DNA from: Gemmatimonadales bacterium
GTDB taxonomy: Bacteria; Gemmatimonadota; Gemmatimonadetes; Palauibacterales; Palauibacteraceae
Length of the DNA stretch: 64,000 nucleotides
Reading direction: 5' to 3'
Assembly: GCA_009840115.1 (NCBI GenBank)
Contig: VXOJ01000011.1
Location: forward strand, 184,006-248,005
The position numbers and the translations under genes were made by a program. Below are positions 37,495-46,295 of this stretch, piece by piece; within the stretch, counting starts at the first letter, position 1, and each line of letters begins with the position of its first letter. The notes below the pieces were generated by a model. The model saw nothing but the letters and a program-made list of their open reading frames with translations. It was not told the DNA's origin and did not search any database.

Positions 37495-37535
37495 GGTATT
37501 CTCTACGGTTGAAATGGTATTCTCTTCGGTTAAAT
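37495..37535 (+). repeat. Tandem imperfect 20-21-base repeat before the DUF2236 gene
   Basis: Two adjacent copies, GGTATTCTCTACGGTTGAAAT (37495-37515, shown shortened to its pattern) and a 20-base copy at 37516-37535 differing by one substitution and one missing base. They sit 25 bases before the ATG at 37560, in the untranslated region, and are much richer in A+T than the surroundings. They could be a paired regulator-binding site or promoter. No protein is known to bind here. Confidence 0.4.
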
Positions 37536-37559
37536 GGAGAGGCCGAGACTGACACTCAT

Positions 37560-38735
37560 ATGAGGATTCCGTCCAGCTACGCTGACGGGTACGAGGCGGC
37601 GCGGGCTGTCGACGCCCGTATGGCGGACGATTTCATCCGCCATACGACCATCGGCGATCCCCTTGCCGATCGCGTCGTCGAGGATCTCGCGGCCATGTTT
37701 TCCCCCCACGAGGTGCACCCGCTCATCGCTTCGGCCCTGCGGGATCCGCTTCAGTTGCCGGACGGCCTGCCCGACTCTCTCAGGGAGTTGGTGAGCGAGG
37801 TATCCGTCATTCCGGACTGGTACGATCCGAAGCTGGCGCAGGCGGCCACGCGCGGCTTCATCCGCAATTCGAACATCATTCCGGCAGCCCTGGCCGGAGC
37901 CGCGATCGTGGAAGGCTTCTCGACGCTGATCAGCAAGTCTTTCCGGATTCGGGGCCGCATCACGCAGAACGGCGTTCGCCGCCTCCGGCAGAACCTGCTG
38001 CACCTGGCCGACCAATATCTCCCCGGCGGGATGGAGCCGGGCGGAGATGGGTGGCGACTGACGCTTCGGATCCGACTGGTGCATGCGCAGTCGAGGATGC
38101 TGCTCAAGGATTCCGACGAATGGGATGCGGCGGCACACGGCCTGCCGATCAGTGCTGCCAATATCCTGCTCGCTTCGACCACGTTCTCCGCACGTCTCCT
38201 CCAGCACGCCAGGCGCCTCGGCGCCAAGTTCAGCGACATGGAGTGGGAGGGCTACGTCCACGTGTGGAGGTATACCGCGTGGATCATGGGCGTCCCGGAG
38301 GCGATTCTCTTCGAGGACTACGACGACGCGCGCCGCAGATTCGAGATCGGGATGTTGTGCGAGCCCCCCCCGGACGACGATGCCATCATCATGGCAAACA
38401 GCATCGTCAACAGCGCTCCGCTCCTGCTGGGCGTGAAGGACCCGAAGGAACGGCGGCCCTTCGCCACGTTCATCTACCAGGTGTGCCGGGAACTGGTCGG
38501 AGACGAACTCGCCGATCAGTTCCTGTTCCCCCCATCCAAGAGGGTCCGACAGGTTCCGCTGCTGTGGCTGAAGCACCGGCTGAGGAGGGTGGCACTCGAG
38601 CGGATTCCGGGATTCCACAAACTCGACTCGGGGTACGACTACATGGAGATGCTCGACATCTCCAACGTGGGAGACTTCGAGCAGTCCTACAGCCTGCCCA
38701 CCACGGTCCACGACGAAGCGTCGCGTCCCTGGTAG
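37560..38735 (+). CDS. DUF2236 (MpaB-like) family protein
   Basis: 391 residues from ATG 37560. It is rich in helices and carries the RLVHAQSRMLL segment near residue 175, which matches the conserved His-bearing core of DUF2236/MpaB proteins (latex-clearing-protein and mycophenolic-acid-oxygenase relatives). These bind heme b. The frame extends upstream to 35385, but that is the antisense of the RND gene. No signal peptide is visible, so it is likely cytoplasmic or membrane-associated. Substrate unknown. Its leader holds the tandem repeat, and its stop lies inside a 15-base direct repeat. Confidence 0.75.
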   Translation: MRIPSSYADGYEAARAVDARMADDFIRHTTIGDPLADRVVEDLAAMFSPHEVHPLIASALRDPLQLPDGLPDSLRELVSEVSVIPDWYDPKLAQAATRGFIRNSNIIPAALAGAAIVEGFSTLISKSFRIRGRITQNGVRRLRQNLLHLADQYLPGGMEPGGDGWRLTLRIRLVHAQSRMLLKDSDEWDAAAHGLPISAANILLASTTFSARLLQHARRLGAKFSDMEWEGYVHVWRYTAWIMGVPEAILFEDYDDARRRFEIGMLCEPPPDDDAIIMANSIVNSAPLLLGVKDPKERRPFATFIYQVCRELVGDELADQFLFPPSKRVRQVPLLWLKHRLRRVALERIPGFHKLDSGYDYMEMLDISNVGDFEQSYSLPTTVHDEASRPW

Positions 38736-38766
38736 GCGCCGTTACCCCCTCGTAGGCGCCGTTACC
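38732..38766. repeat. 15-base direct repeat carrying the stop codons of two convergent genes
   Basis: GTAGGCGCCGTTACC occurs at 38732-38746 and again at 38752-38766. The first copy contains the TAG of the DUF2236 gene; the second contains the reverse-strand TAA of the amidohydrolase. GGCGCC is itself a palindrome. A local 20-base duplication seems the simplest origin. Confidence 0.65.
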
Positions 38767-40147
38767 GGAAACTGAGGGCGGACTGGTCGCGGCCGCCGAC
38801 CATGATGAACGCCACGTTTCCCATGTCGCGGATGTTCTCGTCGGGCCGGCCGTCGATCGCGATGATGTCGGCAAAGCGGCCTACCTCGACCGTCCCCACT
38901 TCATCCTCGATGCCCACGATCTCGGCGTTCAGCCCCGTGGCCGCGGTGATCGCTTCGAGCGGCGTGAACCCCGCGGCGACGAGGTTCTCCATCTCCAGCA
39001 ACATGTACCCGTGCATGCTGTCCGTCCCAATGCCGACCTTGACGCCCTTCTCCTTCGAGCGCCGGAGCTGTCCGAGGCGGTCCAGGCGCCGCTGCGCCCG
39101 TCCCGGGTTCTCTTCGAGGGCCCGCTCGTGCACGTGGCGTCCGCGCTCGAGCCAGTCGCGGATGTCGCCCGCCTCGTTGTCGAGGAAGCCCCACTCGTTG
39201 AAGACGCTCTGGAAGCCGATGGTGTACGTGTTCACGAACCCGACATCGCGGCTCGCCATGAGGTCCATCAACTCTTCGTTGAGGTTCCCTCCGTGCTGGA
39301 TCGAGTTGACGCCCGCCTCGACCGCCAGGCGGATGGACTCTCCGTTCGCGTGCGCCGTGGCCTCGATCCCGAGCCGGTGCAGTTCGTTCACGGCCGCGTC
39401 GATCTCTTCCTTCGTGTAGTTGCTCTCTCCCGGAGCGTACGGGGTGCCGTTGTTGGGACCCACCCGCGCGCGGTCGGTGATCGTGAGTTTCATGTGGTGC
39501 GCGCCCATCTCGTAGTTCTGCCGGACGAATGTGCGCATCTCCCACGGTCCGTTCGTCGTCCGGTACTCCGCCGGGCCGGGGCCGGCGGTGGTCGAGATGA
39601 AGTTCCCGCTGGGATAGATCCGGGGGCCGGGAACGATCCCCTCCTCCACAGCCTGTGAGGCCTGGATGTCGTTGTAGTGGACCTCGCCGACGACGTAGAC
39701 GCTCGTGACGCCGGACATGAGCTGAACCCGGATGTTCCGGATGATGCGCGCCATCTGCATCGCGTCGTGCTGCTCCATTCCTTCCAACTGGCCCCGGAGC
39801 GTGCGAATGTCCGGCCGGATCGAGAGGTGTGCGTGCGCGTCGACGATCCCGGGCATCACGGTGTGTCCGCTCAGATCGACGACCCGCGCGCCGGCCGGGA
39901 CCGCGACGGCGGCCGCGTCGCCCACGGCTTCGATCCGCTCGCCGCGCACGATGATGACCTGGTCTTCGCGCGCAGGCTGACCCGTGCCGTCGATGAGCCG
40001 GCCGGCCCGGATCGCGGTCACTTCCTGGGCCGCCGGGGTGTGGACGGCGGCCATCGCGGGGGCGGCGCCGTGCGCGGGGGAAGGGGTGAAGGGGACGATA
40101 GCCGCGGCCTGCACCGCGGTCCGAAGGGTCATCGCTCTCGTTCGCAT
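38762..40147 (-). CDS. Secreted amidohydrolase family protein with intact HxH
   Basis: 461 residues from ATG 40147. GAGGAG (40154-40159) 6 bases before it supports this start over ATG 40261, and a signal region follows (cleaved near AHGAAP). It has the usual imidazolonepropionase-like layout: IVDAHAHLS with the HxH, ATAHANGESIRLAVEAGVNSIQHGG with two histidines, and GTDSMHG with the metal aspartate. It is therefore a normal metal hydrolase in contrast to the two NxH proteins, so it makes a useful comparison. Likely a cyclic-amide or dipeptide hydrolase; substrate unknown. It diverges from the spermidine-synthase-like gene. Confidence 0.88.
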   Translation of the reverse strand: MRTRAMTLRTAVQAAAIVPFTPSPAHGAAPAMAAVHTPAAQEVTAIRAGRLIDGTGQPAREDQVIIVRGERIEAVGDAAAVAVPAGARVVDLSGHTVMPGIVDAHAHLSIRPDIRTLRGQLEGMEQHDAMQMARIIRNIRVQLMSGVTSVYVVGEVHYNDIQASQAVEEGIVPGPRIYPSGNFISTTAGPGPAEYRTTNGPWEMRTFVRQNYEMGAHHMKLTITDRARVGPNNGTPYAPGESNYTKEEIDAAVNELHRLGIEATAHANGESIRLAVEAGVNSIQHGGNLNEELMDLMASRDVGFVNTYTIGFQSVFNEWGFLDNEAGDIRDWLERGRHVHERALEENPGRAQRRLDRLGQLRRSKEKGVKVGIGTDSMHGYMLLEMENLVAAGFTPLEAITAATGLNAEIVGIEDEVGTVEVGRFADIIAIDGRPDENIRDMGNVAFIMVGGRDQSALSFR

Positions 40148-40153
40148 CGGACG

Positions 40154-40159
40154 CTCCTC
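40154..40159 (-). promoter_or_regulatory. Ribosome binding site deciding the amidohydrolase start
   Basis: GAGGAG on the reverse strand, 6 bases before ATG 40147. It selects the start that begins the signal peptide rather than the upstream ATG at 40261. Confidence 0.65.
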
Positions 40160-40355
40160 GAGTCGGCGGGGGGTCATCGGGTGGTCGGCACCTGCGAAAC
40201 CTGTGGCCCGCGTCCGGGTGCGGCCAGACGGTCGGAAACCCCCGCCGTCAGGGCGGTACAACGAACCGAGTCGGGCTATCGACTGCCCGGCGCGCAGACT
40301 ACGTTGCCGCCGGCCGACACCTCATCTCCCGTCCAGAACGAGCCCACCGACCTGG

Positions 40356-42644
40356 ATGCCCCAACCGATGACGTCCGATAGCCGTGTAAGGCGGACCGCG
40401 CTGCTGGCCCTTTTCTTCCTGTCGGGGGTCAGCGGGCTGATTTACCAGATCGCCTGGGTGCGGCAGTCCGTCTTCACGTTCGGGGTCAGCGTCTACGCCT
40501 ACAGCACGGTCATCGGGGCCTACATGATCGGGCTCGCGCTGGGCAGCTACGCGATGGGCAGGCGGATCGACGCGCACGCGCGGCCCCTGCGCACGTACGC
40601 GGCACTCGAAGTGGGGATCGCGGCCCTCGCCACGCTGTCGCCCTTCCTGCTCGGGGCCCTGCACACGCTCTACCCGGGACTCAGCAACGCCCTCCCGGCC
40701 GGCGGCTTCTGGCTCACGCTGGGCCGGCTCGTCCTCTCCCTGGCCGTGCTCACGCCGACGACCTTCCTCATCGGAGCCACGCTGCCCGTCATGAGCCGGA
40801 TCTACGCGACGCACGGCGGACGCGTCGGGAGCGACGTGGGGCGGCTCTATCTCGTGAACACAGCGGGCGCCGCGCTGGGCTGCGTCCTCACGGGACTCGT
40901 CTTCCTCCGGTACCTGGGGGCGCGGGAGACCATCTTCCTCGGCGCGGCGATCAACCTGTTCGTCGGGGCAGGGGCGCTCGCGCTCATGCGGGTGGCCCGG
41001 GCTCCGCGGGCGGGCGGTGCGGCGAGCGAGGCCGGCGGTGTCGCGACGGATGCGGCGGTCGGTGCCGGGCCAGCCGCCGGATCCGCCAAGGACGCGCTCC
41101 CGATCTCGGCCGGAGCGCTGCGCTACGTGGCGATCGCTTACGCCATCTCCGGCTTCATCGCGCTCGGCTACGAGGTGGTGTGGGCACGGATTCTCTACAT
41201 CCACTCCTCGCACGCGGCGTACTCGTTCTCGCTCATGCTGACGGTCTTCCTTGCCGGGCTCGCGCTCGGGGGCGCCGGCGGGAGCTGGGTCCTGCGGCGG
41301 AGACGGGCGACGCTGAGACACTTCGGGGCGATCCAGCTCGCGATCGGACTGCTGGCCGTCCTCATCCTCCACGCCTTCGCGCGACTTCCCGCGCTCCACC
41401 TCGAAGACTGGTTCGGCGGCTACACCGTCGCGTACGAGTTCCTCATCGCGTTCGTCACGCTCTTTCCTCCCTCCGTCCTTCTCGGGGTGCTGTTCCCCGT
41501 CGTGGGCAGCCTGTACACGCGCGAGCGGGCGGAGGCCGTGGGGCTTCGCATCGGCCGCGTGAATGCGTTCAATACGCTGGGAGCCATTGCCGGCTCGCTC
41601 GGCGCGGGGTTCGTGCTCGTGCCCGTCCTCGGACTCCGCAACACGACGGTGGCGCTGGCGGTGCTGAACCTCGCGCTCGGAGCCGCGGCGCTGCGCTTCG
41701 ACCGCGGCGGCCGGCGGGCGCTGCGCTTCGCGCCGGCGGGCGCGGTGGTGGCCACGGTCCTGGCCGTCGCGGCCCTCCCCACCGGCTTCTATCTCGGCTC
41801 GTACTACACGGAGGTCGACCGGCTCATCTTCTACAAGGAGGGCGTGGAAACCACGGTCGCCGTGCTCGAGGTCCCGGAGGACAACTACAAGATCTCCTTC
41901 GTCAACGGCCGCGACGAAGTGCCGACGGACCGCGCGAGCATGTCGGCGTTCAGACTGCTCGGACACCTCCCGCCGCTGCTCCGGCCCGGCGCCCGCAACG
42001 CCCTGGTCCTGAGCTTCGGCAACGGGATCGCCACCGGGACGATGAACACGCACGACATCCCCGTCATCGACGCGGTGGACCTCTCTCCCGAGATGATGGA
42101 GGCGGCCGCCGTCTACTCCGAGGAGAACTACGACGTCCTCGACAGCGACCGGCTGCGGCTGCACGTCGAAGATGGGCGGAATTTCCTCCTCCGGACGGAG
42201 GCGTCGTACGACATCATCTCGGTCGACGCGACGCACCCGGCCAACGCGAGTTCGTGGGCGCTGTTCACGAGCGAGTTCTACCGGTTGATCGAGAGCCGGC
42301 TCGCCGAGGACGGCGTCTTCATGCAGTGGATCCCGATCCACGGCGTCCGAGAAGACGACTATCGCGACATCCTGCGGACCGTCTGGGACGTCTTCCCCAA
42401 CATGGTGCTCTGGTCCACCGGATCGACCCACAGCTACGTCGTCGCTACGCGGGAACCGATGTCGTCCGTCGTGATGCAGTCGGTGCTCGCGCGGGCGGCC
42501 GCCAACCCGACCGTCGTCCGGGATCTCGGACCCCCGGAGGCCATCGCGGGCTATGTGGCGATGGCCGAGGGGGACCTGACGCGCTACATCGGCCGCGGCC
42601 CCGTCATCACCGACAACGACGCCTTCTTCATGCCGGCGCGCTAG
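40356..42644 (+). CDS. Membrane-fused spermidine-synthase-like protein
   Basis: 762 residues from ATG 40356 (a second ATG at 40368 is equally possible). The first ~480 residues are polytopic, with the signature FFLSGVSGLIYQIAWVRQ and a second block, AISGFIALGYEVVWARIL, that repeats it. The last ~270 residues are a Rossmann methyltransferase-like domain with DLSPEMMEAA and DIISVDATHP, as in spermidine synthase. These fused proteins are common in bacteria, and their activity is mostly untested; aminopropyl transfer is not assured. No speD or arginine decarboxylase gene is nearby. No signal peptide is needed. Confidence 0.85.
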   Translation: MPQPMTSDSRVRRTALLALFFLSGVSGLIYQIAWVRQSVFTFGVSVYAYSTVIGAYMIGLALGSYAMGRRIDAHARPLRTYAALEVGIAALATLSPFLLGALHTLYPGLSNALPAGGFWLTLGRLVLSLAVLTPTTFLIGATLPVMSRIYATHGGRVGSDVGRLYLVNTAGAALGCVLTGLVFLRYLGARETIFLGAAINLFVGAGALALMRVARAPRAGGAASEAGGVATDAAVGAGPAAGSAKDALPISAGALRYVAIAYAISGFIALGYEVVWARILYIHSSHAAYSFSLMLTVFLAGLALGGAGGSWVLRRRRATLRHFGAIQLAIGLLAVLILHAFARLPALHLEDWFGGYTVAYEFLIAFVTLFPPSVLLGVLFPVVGSLYTRERAEAVGLRIGRVNAFNTLGAIAGSLGAGFVLVPVLGLRNTTVALAVLNLALGAAALRFDRGGRRALRFAPAGAVVATVLAVAALPTGFYLGSYYTEVDRLIFYKEGVETTVAVLEVPEDNYKISFVNGRDEVPTDRASMSAFRLLGHLPPLLRPGARNALVLSFGNGIATGTMNTHDIPVIDAVDLSPEMMEAAAVYSEENYDVLDSDRLRLHVEDGRNFLLRTEASYDIISVDATHPANASSWALFTSEFYRLIESRLAEDGVFMQWIPIHGVREDDYRDILRTVWDVFPNMVLWSTGSTHSYVVATREPMSSVVMQSVLARAAANPTVVRDLGPPEAIAGYVAMAEGDLTRYIGRGPVITDNDAFFMPAR

Positions 42645-42705
42645 CGTCGGCTGATCCGCGTTCCCGGGCATCGACACGGCGACGACGGTCCGGTAGACTG
42701 CGGCC

Positions 42706-43032
42706 ATGCGCCGGTTTGCCATCTCCTTGCTTCTGATCGCGGTCGTCCTGCCGTACGCGCGCGCCCCGCTCTGCGAGGTGGGTTCCCACGAGCACCCGTC
42801 GCACCACCATGCGACCGCCGCGGCGTTGACCCCCGCCGGGGGTGACGAGGCAGGAACGCCGGGAGACTGCCACGCACTTATGGCGTGCACGGTCGTGCTG
42901 CTGGCGTCGCTCGCGGAGACCGGGGCCGGCTTCCGCTCCTTCTCGCAGGCATGGGATCCCGCGCTTCAGGGCAGCGTGGCCCCGATTCCTTCGCGCGCCT
43001 CTCCGGACACGCCCCCTCCAAGAACCGCCTGA
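42706..43032 (+). CDS. Small secreted His/Cys-rich protein
   Basis: 108 residues. An N-terminal signal (MRRFAISLLLIAVVLPYARA) is followed by Cys23, a His cluster (SHEHPSHHH, residues 27-35), and CHALMAC (55-61). A weak hydrophobic stretch lies at 60-70, and a Pro-rich tail ends it. The layout resembles small periplasmic metal-binding or metal-induced proteins, but I cannot name a family. The ribosome site is weak. Three genes downstream in the same direction include another His-rich protein and a beta-barrel. It may be a metal scavenger; this is inference. Confidence 0.5.
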   Translation: MRRFAISLLLIAVVLPYARAPLCEVGSHEHPSHHHATAAALTPAGGDEAGTPGDCHALMACTVVLLASLAETGAGFRSFSQAWDPALQGSVAPIPSRASPDTPPPRTA

Positions 43033-43116
43033 ACGGACGTAGTCCAACAAGCGCCGCGACCGCCGCTGCGATGGCGGGCCGAGGCGGAGTGTCATCGTTC
43101 AGACGAGGGGCATGCC

Positions 43117-44214
43117 ATGCCATCCACACATCTTGCCCGGCGTCCCGCAGGCATCATCGGGTTCGTCGCGTTCGCCGCAGCCGCCTGCGGATCGGCTCAG
43201 CGCAACGACGTCTATCGCCTCGCCGCGCCATACAATTTTGCGTTCTACGACACGCACGAAGAGGCGGCTCGATCGTTTTACGCCGCGCACTTCACCCACT
43301 TCGCCGCCTACGAGATCCTGATGAGCCCGGGGCAGGACACGCCCGCGCGGATGTCCGAGTTCGAGACTCGGGTCCGGGCGTACGTCGCGGATCCGCCCAA
43401 GTTCGAGCCGCCCGCGGAGATCATCGCGCCCCGCTGGACGCGGCTCGCGTTCGAAACCGCCCAGTCGATGGACTGGGCGCACATGCTGCACTCCCAGCTC
43501 TACGACATCCTGACGGACGACCGGATCACCGATAAACGAACGGCCGGAGAGCGGGCCATCGCCTACTACCTGTCGGAGACGGAAGCGGCGTTCTCCACAC
43601 GCGGTTACGGACACCGCTTCATGGAGGGGGGCGGCGAGTGGGCCGGTAACTTCCACGTCGCGTACCCCGACATCAACGGGATTCTGTGGGCCTACCACTG
43701 GCATCACGCGGCCGTGTACGAGGCGCTGATGGAGACCGACCCGGCTCGACGGCGCGTGGAACTCGACCGGGTGATCGACGTTTTCACGGACTCCGTCCTC
43801 CTGGAGCTTCCGCACGTCATGCCGCTCACGGCCGAGGTCGCGCCGCGTTTCTCGCGCCTGTTCCCGGCCGCCGCGCACATCTTCGACAACCTCCACATGA
43901 TGCACGATGTGGTGAACGACATCATGGCCGAGCCTTCCTACTCCCTGTCGGAGAAGGCGGCGGAGATCGAGCGCCTGCGGGGGCAGATGGTCTACGCGGG
44001 CCAGGACACCGTCGAAGCGCCCGGGATGCCGATGGGCGGGGACCATCGCATGAGCGATGGAGCGATGCGGGTCCCGACCGAACTCCCGACGGGACGGTGG
44101 CTGCCGCAGGGGCACCCCGAGGCGCGAATGGCTCCGATGGGCGACTTCATGCGACCCCTTCCCGCACCCCGATCGGGCCGGCCAGCCGGCGTCTCGGGGG
44201 GAGGTGTCCGGTGA
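43117..44214 (+). CDS. His-rich helical lipoprotein of unknown function
   Basis: 365 residues. The signal ends at AAAC (Cys24), so it is a lipoprotein. The body is helical with paired histidines at HMLH (122, 125), YHWHH (194, 196, 197) and NLHMMH (260, 263), spaced as in heme- or di-metal-binding helical bundles. No family is recognised. The last ~60 residues are Gly/Pro/Met rich. The beta-barrel gene opens on its stop (GTGA), so they are translated together. The small His-rich gene lies 84 bases upstream. A metal or heme role is inferred. Confidence 0.6.
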   Translation: MPSTHLARRPAGIIGFVAFAAAACGSAQRNDVYRLAAPYNFAFYDTHEEAARSFYAAHFTHFAAYEILMSPGQDTPARMSEFETRVRAYVADPPKFEPPAEIIAPRWTRLAFETAQSMDWAHMLHSQLYDILTDDRITDKRTAGERAIAYYLSETEAAFSTRGYGHRFMEGGGEWAGNFHVAYPDINGILWAYHWHHAAVYEALMETDPARRRVELDRVIDVFTDSVLLELPHVMPLTAEVAPRFSRLFPAAAHIFDNLHMMHDVVNDIMAEPSYSLSEKAAEIERLRGQMVYAGQDTVEAPGMPMGGDHRMSDGAMRVPTELPTGRWLPQGHPEARMAPMGDFMRPLPAPRSGRPAGVSGGGVR

Positions 44215-45065
44215 GGGCCATCGCAAGGAGTGTCGCGGCGACCGCCAGGTGGAGCGTCCCGGCGACGATCGCGCTGTGGCTGGGAGCCGCCGTCCTTCCC
44301 GCGCCGGTCGCCGCTCAAGAGGACTTTCGCGCCGCCGAACTCGACCGCCCGACACGCATCGAGGATGCGCACCCGATCAAGTTCCGGGAGTGGGAGTTCC
44401 AGAGTGGGCTTCGCGGCTCTCTGGGAGAGGGCGACCGCGGCTTGCTCGGTCTGCTCGAGTTCAAGACGGGGCTGTTCCGCAACGGACAGATGGGGGTCGA
44501 GATCGAGGGCGGCGTCGAACGCCCGTCCGCGGACAGGACGGGCGGCGGGATCGAGGCCGCATCCGCGCACCTCCTGTACGGACTGGCCCGCGAGACGGTC
44601 TCGCTCCCCGCCGTCGCCGTGCGCCTCGACGCGAGCACGCCGGGCGCCGGCGCCATCGGCCACGACGACTGGCAGTTCGGCGTGATGGGAATCGCCACGC
44701 GCTCCCTGGGTCGACTCCGTCTGCACGGTAACGGCGGCTACCGGATCGCCGGCGAGGCCGACGGCGGCGACTACTGGCGCTTCGGCCTCGGCGCGGACTA
44801 CCCCCTGGGACTGTTCAGCCGCGCGATCCTGGCCGACCTCTACGTGGAGGCGCCGGTTTCGGCCGGGCGAGCGCGGGTCTGGGCCGAGATCGGGACTCGC
44901 TTCCAGGTCAGCAACTGGAGCGTCCTCGACTTCGGCCTCGCCACGAGGCTCGACGAATGGGATGAGGGGAATGCCAACGTCGAGATCGTGATCGGCGTGT
45001 CGCGCTCGTTCGGGATCCCGGGGCTGACGAGAGTCCCCCTGTACCCGAACCCGACGATCCCCTGA
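44211..45065 (+). CDS. Outer-membrane beta-barrel protein (transporter PF13557-like)
   Basis: 284 residues from GTG 44211, overlapping the previous stop. A signal peptide ends near VAAQED. The remainder is short amphipathic strands separated by Gly/Asp turns (FGVMGIATRSLGRLRLHGNGGYR, broken by glycines), and opening residues such as DRPTRIEDAHPIKFREWEF resemble the putative transporter family PF13557, often found beside metal or aromatic-compound genes. Coupling with the His-rich lipoprotein suggests a joint role at the outer membrane. Family call is by pattern only. Confidence 0.6.
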   Translation: MRAIARSVAATARWSVPATIALWLGAAVLPAPVAAQEDFRAAELDRPTRIEDAHPIKFREWEFQSGLRGSLGEGDRGLLGLLEFKTGLFRNGQMGVEIEGGVERPSADRTGGGIEAASAHLLYGLARETVSLPAVAVRLDASTPGAGAIGHDDWQFGVMGIATRSLGRLRLHGNGGYRIAGEADGGDYWRFGLGADYPLGLFSRAILADLYVEAPVSAGRARVWAEIGTRFQVSNWSVLDFGLATRLDEWDEGNANVEIVIGVSRSFGIPGLTRVPLYPNPTIP

Positions 45066-45069
45066 AGCT

Positions 45070-45753
45070 TCAGTACGAGACGCCGGTCGCCCGGCACAGC
45101 CAGCGCTGGAACGGGGCGGCGGTGCGGCACAGGGCAGTGAAGCTGTCGAGGAAGTCGTCCGACATCAGGTCGTCTTCGCCGAGTTGCACCACGGCGATGA
45201 AGTCCTTGCGCCGGAGATCCTCGATCAACGGATGGTCTACGCTGAAGCCCTGCGGGGCCCGGACGAGCGAGTCGCCCGAGAGTTCGAAGGTCCCGCGAAA
45301 ATCGGCGTCGCGCGCCGCCCGCTTCCAGGCTTGCGGATCCTCGTCGATGGACTCGCGGATCTTGCGGAGCGCCGGTCCGCCGGGGCGCCAGGAGCCGCAA
45401 CCGACGAAGCAATGCCCCGGCTGGATGTGCAGGTAGAAGCCGGGAGCGTGGGCGTCCTTGCCCGCCTCGTGCCGGAACTGGATGCCGGTGTGGGTCTTGT
45501 ACGGGCTCTTGTCCCGCGAGAAGCGGGTGTCGCGGTAGATCCTGAAGAGCGAGCCGCCGTTCGCCCTCGGGTCCGCGCGAAAGTGGGGGCTGATCTCCTC
45601 GAGGGGCATGGAGAAATCGGAGATGAAGCGGAGCGCCGGCTCCTTGACGTCCGCCTCGTACCGCGACTTGTTGGCGAGAAACCACTCGCGGTTGTTGTCG
45701 GCGGCCAACTCGCTCAGGAAGCTGAAGGTGTCGGGGGTAAAGTAGGCGGTCAT
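45070..45753 (-). CDS. DUF2461 family protein
   Basis: 227 residues from ATG 45753. Segments FLSELAADNNREWF near the start, RIYRDTRFSRDKSPYKTH near residue 75 and FYLHIQPGHCFVGCGSW near 105 match the DUF2461 (TIGR02453) family of about 220 residues. The function of the family is not known. The open frame continues upstream antisense to the SRPBCC gene as a shadow. Its stop and that of the barrel gene share a palindrome, CTGAAGCTTCAG (45062-45073). Confidence 0.88.
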   Translation of the reverse strand: MTAYFTPDTFSFLSELAADNNREWFLANKSRYEADVKEPALRFISDFSMPLEEISPHFRADPRANGGSLFRIYRDTRFSRDKSPYKTHTGIQFRHEAGKDAHAPGFYLHIQPGHCFVGCGSWRPGGPALRKIRESIDEDPQAWKRAARDADFRGTFELSGDSLVRAPQGFSVDHPLIEDLRRKDFIAVVQLGEDDLMSDDFLDSFTALCRTAAPFQRWLCRATGVSY

Positions 45754-45844
45754 CGCAAGGTGGCTCGTCGGCTGGAGAGACAGGTATGATGAGCGGCGCC
45801 GATACCTATGACGTAGGCCCGAAGCAAGCAAGCAGAGGGATGCC

Positions 45845-46291
45845 ATGACGCGCACCGAACTCAGCCTTACCGTCGACGCTCCGCTCGGAGTCGTTTTTTC
45901 GACCGTCGCCGACATCGCCAACTTTTCCAAAGCCGTGCCGCACATCGAGCACGTGGAGTTCCTGTCCGAGGAAAGGACGGGCGTCGGCGCCCGCTTCCGG
46001 GAGACGCGCCTCATGGGGAGCAGAAGGGCGACCACGGAGCTGGAGGTGACCGAATACGTGCAGGACGAGCGCGTTCGCTTCGTGTCCGACGCGGGCGGCA
46101 CGATCTGGGACACGATCTTCACCGTCGAGCCGGACCCGAATGGCCGCGGGACGCGGCTGGTCATGGTGATGGAGGCGAGGCCCCACAAGTTTGTCGCCAG
46201 ACTCACCACGCCGCTCATGAAGAGAGTGATCGCCAAAGCGATCGCTGCGGACCTCGATGCCGTGAAGGCCTACGCCGAGGCGGCCGGATAG
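45845..46291 (+). CDS. SRPBCC family small-ligand-binding protein
   Basis: 148 residues. An opening PLGVVFSTVADI, a central TELEVTEYVQDERVRFVSDAGG and a C-terminal helix (MKRVIAKAIAADLDAVKAYAE) match the polyketide-cyclase/START-like helix-grip fold. Such proteins bind a hydrophobic ligand or act as cyclases; nothing here tells which. A GAGGG lies before the ATG. Stop is 4 bases before the next start, so the two are probably one transcript. Confidence 0.8.
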   Translation: MTRTELSLTVDAPLGVVFSTVADIANFSKAVPHIEHVEFLSEERTGVGARFRETRLMGSRRATTELEVTEYVQDERVRFVSDAGGTIWDTIFTVEPDPNGRGTRLVMVMEARPHKFVARLTTPLMKRVIAKAIAADLDAVKAYAEAAG

Positions 46292-46295
46292 CGGA

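Noticed and set aside
37495..37535. Start of a CRISPR array
   Set aside because: Two adjacent copies without spacers and no cas genes; it is a tandem repeat only.
35385..37559. Long N-terminal extension before the DUF2236 protein
   Set aside because: The extension is antisense to the RND gene. The real protein starts at ATG 37560 after the intergenic repeats.
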